A stretch of 29,710 bases of DNA, taken from CAYJLW01 sp964370965. Lineage in GTDB: Bacteria > Actinomycetota > Acidimicrobiia > UBA2766. The stretch covers positions 1 through 29,710 of the forward strand of contig CAYJLW010000052.1 of the NCBI GenBank assembly GCA_964370965.1, in the 5' to 3' direction. The notes beneath the pieces were generated by a model, which was given only the letters and a program-made list of their open reading frames with translations, searched no databases and was not told the DNA's origin. Numbering within the stretch: position 1 is the stretch's first letter; each line of letters opens with the position of its first letter. Position numbers and translations under genes: made by a program. Shown piece after piece: positions 24,800 to 29,710 of this stretch.

Positions 24800-26302
24800 T
24801 CAGCCGCCCGGGGTCCGATCCGGGGTCGCCTCCGTGGTGTCGACGACGTGGCGTTCGAGGCGGACGGTCTGGCTGGGGAGGCCCGCCACCGTGAGCTGGT
24901 CGTAGGCGCGCAGCTTCCGTGTGGCGGCATCGAAGTAGAGGACCGTGGCCGTGAGCGGCTCGCGTCTTCCGTCGTTCAGGTTCCGTACGCCCGCTCCACC
25001 CGTGGAACCCTGCTCGAGGACGAGGGCCTCGCCGACGCGTCTCTGGCGGAAGTGGTGGGTGTGCCCGGCGAGGATCAAGGGGACGAGGTCCCCGCTGCGG
25101 GCCGCCACGCGGGCGTCGTGTACGGCGAGGACGTCCACCGGAGGCGGCATGTCCGCCCGCAGGCGCCGCCTCACCGTGGCGGCGAACGCCTCCGCCTGGC
25201 GCTTCTTCTCCTCCGTGTCGACGCGCTGGGTCTGGTCCTGGGTGAACGTGGGATCCGCCACGCCCCAGATGCGGATGCCGGACACGACGACGGCGTCGCC
25301 GTCGAGAACCATGCCGTTGGGTTGTGCGCGCACCGCCTCGAGAACCGACGGCGGGTCGTGGTTCCCGGGTACGAGGACATACGGCACGCCGAGACGCCCG
25401 ATGGCGTCTACGAGCCCGAGCTCCAGTCCCGTGCCGTAGTCGGTCACGTCCCCGGTGTCTATGACCGCCGCGACGCGGAACTGGCGCACGAGCTGGCCGG
25501 CGAGATCGAAGGCGGCCGGGTTCAAGTGGACGTCGCTGATGTGCAGCACCCGCACCGTGTCGCCCTCCGGGGCCTCCGTCGGGAGGTCACCGAGGGCCCG
25601 GTAGAGCCGGGAGAGGTTCCCGATCAGGCGGGCGAGCTGCGAGCGGTAGGTGTCGAAGCGCCGTGAGATGTCCTGGGCGCTCCCCACGACGTCGGGTGCC
25701 GAGGCGAGGACGCCCGTGTAGCTCGGCGAGGCGAACGCCCCGGGCCGCCACGTGGCGTAGCCCACGGCCGCCGCCCCCCCGAGGAGCACGACGGCCGTGG
25801 CCCCCCCGACGAGCGCCCCTCGCCAGCGGCGCAAGGCGACGCCGGCGAGGAGCATGGCGCACAGGACAGCGGCGGCCGCCGCCCGGAGGGCGACGGCGCG
25901 GAGGCCCCGCCGGGAGTCGTCGACGAGGCGGCCGGGGAGACCTTCGAGGACGTCCGGATCGCGCAGGATCTCCTTGGCGGCAGCGGGACGGATCTGCTCC
26001 ACACGGGCGTCGACCCGGAACGGTCCGTCGTGGGTGTCGGCGACGAGCGTGCCCAGGGGCGCCACCCTCACGACCGTGTCGCCCCGCGGCGCGGGCCGTA
26101 GGGAGAAGGTGACGTCGAAGGGGCCCACCGTCGCCCGGGAGCTCGCTGCCAGCTGGACGCCGACGAGAGCGCCCAGGACACCGGCCAGGACCGCCGCGGC
26201 AACCGGACGGCAGCGAACGAGCCGCCTCCGGAGTAGCGGGGGCTCCACCTCCGCCGTCGGGGACGCGGGCTCCCTCTCCTCGCCGCCGCTCACTTCGTTC
26301 AT
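24800..26302 (-). CDS. Membrane-anchored metallophosphoesterase
   Basis: A 500-residue calcineurin-like phosphoesterase. A membrane helix at about 34-53 is followed by a region of about 80 residues (55-133), two more helices (about 137-157 and 162-184), a linker, and the catalytic domain from residue 250. All metal motifs are present: HISDVHLN (Asp257, His259), DTGDVTD (Asp285), GNHD (313-316), VHD (His395) and GHTHH (413-417). If the N-terminus is inside, both the 55-133 region and the catalytic domain face the outside (inference). Substrate unknown; phospholipid headgroups, nucleotides or envelope phosphates are possible. ATG 26302 was chosen at the family-like start; the frame is open upstream to 26539, but that would cross the divergent gene's promoter and coding start. 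Confidence 0.85.
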   Translation of the reverse strand: MNEVSGGEEREPASPTAEVEPPLLRRRLVRCRPVAAAVLAGVLGALVGVQLAASSRATVGPFDVTFSLRPAPRGDTVVRVAPLGTLVADTHDGPFRVDARVEQIRPAAAKEILRDPDVLEGLPGRLVDDSRRGLRAVALRAAAAAVLCAMLLAGVALRRWRGALVGGATAVVLLGGAAAVGYATWRPGAFASPSYTGVLASAPDVVGSAQDISRRFDTYRSQLARLIGNLSRLYRALGDLPTEAPEGDTVRVLHISDVHLNPAAFDLAGQLVRQFRVAAVIDTGDVTDYGTGLELGLVDAIGRLGVPYVLVPGNHDPPSVLEAVRAQPNGMVLDGDAVVVSGIRIWGVADPTFTQDQTQRVDTEEKKRQAEAFAATVRRRLRADMPPPVDVLAVHDARVAARSGDLVPLILAGHTHHFRQRRVGEALVLEQGSTGGAGVRNLNDGRREPLTATVLYFDAATRKLRAYDQLTVAGLPSQTVRLERHVVDTTEATPDRTPGG

Positions 26303-26343
26303 CGTCGTCGTCCAGTCTGCCTGCAGCGGGGCGCCCTTCTCGC

Positions 26344-26349
26344 TAGCTT
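26344..26349 (+). promoter_or_regulatory. -10 element TAGCTT of the secreted orphan gene
   Basis: TAGCTT lies within a GCTAGC palindrome in the 82-base divergent gap. Transcription would start near 26356, leaving a 29-base leader with a good GGGAGG site before ATG 26385. Confidence 0.4.
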
Positions 26350-26384
26350 GTCCAGGAATCGGCTGGATCGCCAGGGAGGCTGCA

Positions 26385-26957
26385 ATGGACAAGACCGTTG
26401 GGCGTTGCGTCCGCTTCACCGCATTCTGTGTCGTCCTCGCCGCCGTCGTCGCCTCCGCCCCGGCGGGCGCGGCACCGCCACCCTCCCCCACACCGGTGCG
26501 GCCGGTCGTGCAGTCCGTGGTGGGCGAGGGCCTCGTCACCTCTCCCAGCCCGCTGGACGTGATGGCGCAGTTCCGGATCGACTACACACGCTCGGGAATC
26601 CTGCGCGGCTTCCTCGTGGGGAAGGTCCGCCTCGACGACCCCGGCACGGCGAAGCTCATCGAGTCCGCCGTGAAGTTGTCCTGGAACGTGCGGCCCTGGG
26701 GGATGAACGGCGCCCGGGGCACGACGGTCGTGAACGTGTCGAACCCGCTCTCCATGTCGCCGCTGCCCCCGGCCCGGTGCATGATGGACTGGTACGTGGA
26801 CGACCAGAACAACCTCGACCGTGCCGACGCCGGCGAGGACCGCGTGGCGGTCTCGGTCTGGGGATGGGACCGCCGCTGCGCGTACAAGCACGAGTCGGTC
26901 CTCCACGGCGACGTCGTGGTCACGTACGCGGGCCCGGCGCCCACCCCGGCCGCCTGA
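26385..26957 (+). CDS. Small secreted protein of unknown function
   Basis: A 190-residue protein with a clear signal peptide (about 1-29, ending AGA) and a short Pro-rich stretch. The mature part looks like one beta-rich domain: MAQFRIDYTRSGILRGFLVGK, AVKLSWNVRPWGM, TTVVNVSNPLSM, MMDWYVDDQN, RVAVSVWGWDRR, VLHGDVVVTYAG. Two Cys (132 and 165) probably form a disulfide. The acidic DDQNNLDRADAGED segment resembles a calcium-binding loop, but that is a guess. I recognise no family. ATG 26385 is preceded by GGGAGG. The stop codon overlaps the presumed CTG start of the RNA methyltransferase gene, so the two may be one transcript even though their products act in different compartments. Confidence 0.75.
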   Translation: MDKTVGRCVRFTAFCVVLAAVVASAPAGAAPPPSPTPVRPVVQSVVGEGLVTSPSPLDVMAQFRIDYTRSGILRGFLVGKVRLDDPGTAKLIESAVKLSWNVRPWGMNGARGTTVVNVSNPLSMSPLPPARCMMDWYVDDQNNLDRADAGEDRVAVSVWGWDRRCAYKHESVLHGDVVVTYAGPAPTPAA

Positions 26958-27775
26958 ACGGTCCCGCGCCCACCCCGATCCCGGTCTCGGACCCGGGCGA
27001 CCCCCGCATCGCGGACTACGTCGACCTGAACGACCCCGAGTTGCGCCGCCGCGTCGAAGCGAGCGGAGAGGCGGGGTTCTTCGTGGCCGAGGGTGTCCTC
27101 GTCGTGCGGCGCCTGCTGGCGTCCGGCCTGGCGGTGCGCTCCGTCTTGGTGACCGAGAAGGCCCTCGCCCAACTCGTGCCCGATCTCGCCGGCTGCGAGG
27201 CCCCCGTCTACACGGCGAGTCCCGACGTGCTCCGTCGCGTGGTCGGTTTCGACCTCCACCGGGGTGTCGTCGCCGCGGTCGACCGCTTCCCCCTGCCGCG
27301 GCCGGAGGCACTCCTGGCCGGCTCGCACCTCGTCGCCGTCCTCGAAGGGGTGAACGACCACGAGAACGTCGGCGGGGTCTTCCGCAACGCCGCCGCGTTC
27401 GGCGCGGACGCCGTGCTCCTCGACCCTTCCTGCGCCGACCCCCTCTACCGCCGGGCGGTGCGGGTGTCGATGGGCCACATCCTCACCGTGCCCTTCTCCC
27501 GTCTGGACCCGTGGCCCGGCGGCCTCGACCTCCTCCGGAGGGCGGGTCTCGCCGCGGTGGCCCTCACGCCTGGCGGCGGGGAGCGCATCGACTCCTTCGC
27601 CGCCCCTGCGGACCGGGGCGTGGCTCTCCTCCTCGGGGCCGAGGGGCCGGGCCTGAGCGACGCCGCCCTCGCCGCCGCCGACTTCCGCGTGCGCGTCCCG
27701 ATGGCCCCGGGCGTGGATTCGCTCAACGTCGCCACGGCGGCGGCCGTCGCGCTCCATCGCCTGGGGACGGTGTGA
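26954..27775 (+). CDS. TrmH/SpoU-family RNA 2'-O-methyltransferase
   Basis: A SpoU (SPOUT) enzyme that methylates a ribose 2'-OH of rRNA or tRNA with S-adenosylmethionine. An N-terminal substrate-binding domain (DPRIADYVDLNDPELRRR, FFVAEGVLVVRRLLASG) precedes the knotted catalytic domain. Its three motifs are visible: ENVGGVFRNAAAFGADAVLLD (in part motif 1), LLLGAEGPGLS (motif 2) and DSLNVATAAAVALHRLG (motif 3). The start is a problem: no ATG, GTG or TTG lies in a sensible place, and TTG 27041 would cut into the conserved N-terminus. CTG 26954 overlaps the upstream TGA as CTGA, just as GTGA overlaps occur elsewhere here, and gives 273 residues. I take CTG as the most likely start, with modest confidence. 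The RNA target is unknown. Confidence 0.85.
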   Translation: MNGPAPTPIPVSDPGDPRIADYVDLNDPELRRRVEASGEAGFFVAEGVLVVRRLLASGLAVRSVLVTEKALAQLVPDLAGCEAPVYTASPDVLRRVVGFDLHRGVVAAVDRFPLPRPEALLAGSHLVAVLEGVNDHENVGGVFRNAAAFGADAVLLDPSCADPLYRRAVRVSMGHILTVPFSRLDPWPGGLDLLRRAGLAAVALTPGGGERIDSFAAPADRGVALLLGAEGPGLSDAALAAADFRVRVPMAPGVDSLNVATAAAVALHRLGTV

Positions 27776-27799
27776 GGGAGACCGACGGAGCCCTCTCCC
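27776..27799 (+). terminator. Possible terminator after the methyltransferase gene
   Basis: GGGAGA (27776-27781) directly after the stop pairs with TCTCCC (27794-27799) around a 12-base loop. The remaining gap to 27909 shows nothing else I can name. Confidence 0.35.
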
Positions 27800-27909
27800 C
27801 GCCGGACGCAGTCGTGGTCGGCTTCGCTCGGCAGCACCACACCGGTCTTCTCAGGCCCCGCGGGAGACCCGTCCGCGGTGCGCGCCCGGAAACGATCTCG
27901 CGCGCAGCG

Positions 27910-29040
27910 CTAGCCGCCGGCCGGTTCCGCAGCGCCTTGGGCACTCTCGAAGCGGTCGAGCGCCCGGGACCCCACGAAAGGGACGAAGCCGAGAGCACGT
28001 GCCGTCCCGTGGACCCAGGCGACGTGGGCCGGGTCGAGCGCGTAGTCGACCGTGAAGACGGGAAGGCCCGATCCCCGCACGGTCTTCAGGTCCTCGAGGT
28101 AGGCCTCGCTGCTCATGTGGAGCGTGGAGTCCTCGTCCTCGAACAGGGGACGGCAAGGCGGGGGCAGGCTCTCCTCGTACGCGGGCGAGTCGACGTCGGC
28201 TTCCGTCCGGGGCAGGGGGCAGTCGCCGGGCGGCGCGTTGTCCGCACCGCCGTCGAACCAGACCTGCTCCTGGGCGAGGCCGTCGAGGAGGCGGCGGTAC
28301 CCGGCGGAACCGGCGGCGAGCTCGGCGGCGTTCTGGCCCACGACTACCGCGCCGGGCCGGCGGGCGCGCAGGAACGCCGCCATGTCGCCCACCCAGCGGA
28401 TCATCTCGCCCCGCGGGTCGACGCCCGCCCGCTTCGCCGCCGCCACCACGTTGTCGTCGGAATACGCCTCGACCCAGTCGAGGTAGACACCGTCGAAGCC
28501 GGCGGCCACGACTCCCTCCAAGAGGCCGCCCGGACCCAGCCAGATCTCGCGCCATTCCGGGTCCCAGTACGCCACCGGGTAGTTGCCCTCCCAGCCGTCC
28601 GGGTCACCGCCCACAATCCAGCGCGGATGACCGATCCGCCAGCCCTCGCGCCAGTAGGTGCGGTAGCTCTCGGCCTCGCCGACGTCGACGTAGGCGAGGA
28701 CGACCTTGGGGTGCGTTCCCCCGTGGAGCCGTGCGACCACACGGGCCATGGGATAGTCGGCGTTGTCCCGTTCCGAGGGGACGAAGTCGAGGACGACCAT
28801 GTCGTAGGGGGAGGAGGCGATCTTCCCGACCGTGGCCTGGGCGAGGTCGGCGTCGACGAGGTACAGCCAGGTCCGCACCCCGCCGAGAGGACCGGCAGCC
28901 GGCGGCACAGGAGCCGTTGCCACGGTGGACGCCTCCGGGCGGGGGCGCGGCCGTCCGCCCCTGTGCTCCCTCCCGGAACAGGCGACGACCCCGGAAACCA
29001 CCAGCGCCGCCCCCAGGGCGGCCGCCGGCCACTTGCTCAT
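27910..29040 (-). CDS. GH114-like (endo-alpha-1,4-polygalactosaminidase-type) lipoprotein
   Basis: A 376-residue exported lipoprotein. A signal peptide ends in the lipobox VVAC with Cys21 as the lipidated residue. An Arg/Pro-rich, low-complexity linker (22-50) is followed by a TIM-barrel domain of the GH114/TM1410 type. Its marks are MVVLDFVPSERDNADY, KVVLAYVDVGEAESYRTYW, PVAYWDPEWREIW and FDGVYLDWVEAY, where the acidic residues at strand ends line the active site; later blocks include VVVGQNAAEL and VFTVDYALD. Members act on alpha-1,4-galactosaminoglycans or related polysaccharides, so it may trim an envelope or biofilm glycan (inference). ATG 29040 was chosen because the signal peptide begins there; the Arg-rich upstream extension to 29178 is not credible. 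No strong ribosome site is visible. Confidence 0.85.
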   Translation of the reverse strand: MSKWPAAALGAALVVSGVVACSGREHRGGRPRPRPEASTVATAPVPPAAGPLGGVRTWLYLVDADLAQATVGKIASSPYDMVVLDFVPSERDNADYPMARVVARLHGGTHPKVVLAYVDVGEAESYRTYWREGWRIGHPRWIVGGDPDGWEGNYPVAYWDPEWREIWLGPGGLLEGVVAAGFDGVYLDWVEAYSDDNVVAAAKRAGVDPRGEMIRWVGDMAAFLRARRPGAVVVGQNAAELAAGSAGYRRLLDGLAQEQVWFDGGADNAPPGDCPLPRTEADVDSPAYEESLPPPCRPLFEDEDSTLHMSSEAYLEDLKTVRGSGLPVFTVDYALDPAHVAWVHGTARALGFVPFVGSRALDRFESAQGAAEPAGG

Positions 29041-29065
29041 CAACCCAGCGACGGCAGCACCCCGC

Positions 29066-29085
29066 CGGCGGGCCCCGGCCCGCCG
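29066..29085 (-). terminator. Strong GC hairpin downstream of the vapBC remnant
   Basis: CGGCGGGCC (29066-29074) and GGCCCGCCG (29077-29085) are perfectly complementary with only two bases between. It lies about 65 bases after the remnant's stop and before the lipoprotein start. Probably a former terminator. Confidence 0.5.
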
Positions 29086-29149
29086 CCACCAGCGGTGGGC
29101 CCCGCCCCCTCGGTGGGATGCCCGGTCCCGCGGACAGATGGGGCAGCAC

Positions 29150-29509
29150 TCAGCGCACCACGGTGAAGGCCCGGGCACGCCCGTGCCCGAAACGGAAGAC
29201 GGCGAAGTCGTCGTCGAAGCTCGCCGCCCGCTCGATGCCGAGACGCACCATGACGGCGAAGCTCGTGCGATCGGCGATCGAGAAGTCCTGGTCGGAGAAC
29301 TCCTCGCCGATGCGCCAGGCGACCTCCAGATCGCCTGCCGTCACAGGCTCCACGGCCGCTGCCCCGCGACGAAGGCCGTCGCAGAAGCGCTCGGCGGCAC
29401 TCTGAGAGATGCGGTGGCGCACTTCGCCGGGAGCGCCCGGAGTGGAGCGGGGGCCGAGGTCCGCCTCCACGAGACGCCGGACGTACTCGGCGAAGGAGAC
29501 ACCGAGGTT
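29150..29509 (-). pseudogene. Collapsed vapB-vapC (antitoxin-PIN toxin) remnant
   Basis: One open frame joins two incomplete pieces. The first reads NLGVSFAEYVRRLVEADLG, the helical DNA-binding pattern of a VapB-type antitoxin. The second, from about QSAAERFCDGL, reads VEPVTAGDLEVAW, EEFSDQDFSIADRTSFAVM and LGIERAASFDDDF, the C-terminal half of a PIN-domain VapC toxin. The toxin N-terminus with its first catalytic Asp is missing, and so is the antitoxin N-terminus: upstream the frame meets no start codon before a TAG at 29617-29615. In another frame just upstream, LTAVLGERRAA may be the lost antitoxin part, which would mean a frameshift as well. GTG 29470 would give a 106-residue protein, but it cannot be a complete nuclease. 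Confidence 0.7.
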
Positions 29510-29615
29510 GGCGGCTCGGGTGCGGCACGCCGCTCGCCGAGAACGGCCGTAAGAAGGGCGCCCCGCACCGCTCCGAGCGTACGACCCGACCCTCGGGCGC
29601 CGACGGCGACGTCGC

Positions 29616-29621
29616 TACAAT
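29616..29621 (+). promoter_or_regulatory. -10 element TACAAT of tRNA-Phe
   Basis: TACAAT matches the -10 consensus in 5 of 6 bases and lies 13 bases before the tRNA 5' end. No good -35 is seen at 17 bases. Confidence 0.55.
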
Positions 29622-29634
29622 TGCGCCCCTGCCC

Positions 29635-29707
29635 GGCGAGGTAGCTCAGTTGGCAGAGCACATGACTGAAAATCATGGTGTCGGCGGTTCGATTCCGCCC
29701 CTCGCCA
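29635..29707 (+). tRNA. tRNA-Phe (anticodon GAA)
   Basis: A full cloverleaf can be drawn. Acceptor GGCGAGG pairs with CCTCGCC; the D-stem is GCTC/GAGC with loop AGTTGGCA. The anticodon stem CATGA/TCATG closes the loop CTGAAAA, with anticodon GAA at 29668-29670. The variable loop is GTGTC, and the T-stem GGCGG/CCGCC has loop TTCGATT. The discriminator is A. The sequence continues CCG, so the CCA tail is not encoded and must be added after transcription. The window ends three bases later. Confidence 0.97.
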
Positions 29708-29710
29708 CCG

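Noticed and set aside
26303..26539. N-terminal extension of the phosphoesterase to 26539
   Set aside because: It would read across the divergent promoter and the signal peptide region of the 26385 gene. ATG 26302 gives a sensible topology.
29041..29178. N-terminal extension of the GH114-like lipoprotein
   Set aside because: It places an Arg-rich segment before a clear signal peptide with lipobox at Cys21 and overlaps the hairpin at 29066-29085.

Overview
The window is very GC-rich bacterial chromosomal DNA and reads as an actinobacterium. The evidence is a qcrCAB operon with a di-haem QcrC, an F420-type luciferase-like oxidoreductase, a polyphosphate glucokinase, a TIGR03084/DinB-type protein, a DUF222-HNH (13E12-type) endonuclease under an actinobacterial SOS box, GTG/TTG starts, 4-base stop/start overlaps, and many starts that look leaderless. 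An uncultured Acidimicrobiia-like lineage is possible, but that rank is inference.

Layout. 1-209: 2.7 identical copies of a 77-bp hairpin-bearing tandem repeat. 227-4919: an acyl-CoA dehydrogenase with a KstR-like palindrome over its promoter, a small antiparallel ABM-like protein, then a GH78-type rhamnosidase overlapping a TIGR03084 protein. 5024-6565: an ECF sigma factor fused to a zinc-finger anti-sigma-like region, a membrane anchor and an extracytoplasmic tail. 6668-9946: a metallo-beta-lactamase-fold hydrolase, a polyprenyl-phosphate-type glycosyltransferase and an LCP cell-wall ligase, all on +. 10001-13400 (minus): an SOS-controlled HNH endonuclease sitting in-frame in the remnant of an RHS/PA14 gene, next to a soluble PAS-PAS histidine kinase. 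13494-17371 (minus): a class III aminotransferase and methylmalonate-semialdehyde dehydrogenase operon (beta-amino acid breakdown), and an F420-type oxidoreductase.

17546-18261 (minus): two tandem DUF202 membrane proteins, divergent from polyphosphate glucokinase. 19133-20743 (minus): a large secreted propeller-like protein, divergent from qcrCAB (20920-23932), the cytochrome bc1 complex. 24055-27775: a secreted/membrane orphan, an anchored metallophosphoesterase (minus), a secreted orphan and a TrmH/SpoU RNA methyltransferase that probably starts at CTG in a CTGA overlap. 27910-29040 (minus): a GH114-like lipoprotein. The end holds a collapsed vapBC toxin-antitoxin remnant and tRNA-Phe(GAA).

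The most notable signals are: (i) the SOS box that spans the transcription start and the ATG of the HNH gene; (ii) a recurring TANNNT-N7-start-codon arrangement that marks leaderless genes; (iii) the one-polypeptide sigma/anti-sigma/sensor fusion; (iv) two gene fossils, RHS-PA14 and vapB-vapC, that remain open through their junctions. I see no CRISPR array, transposase, prophage or clear biosynthetic cluster. All calls come from reading motifs by eye, without database searches.
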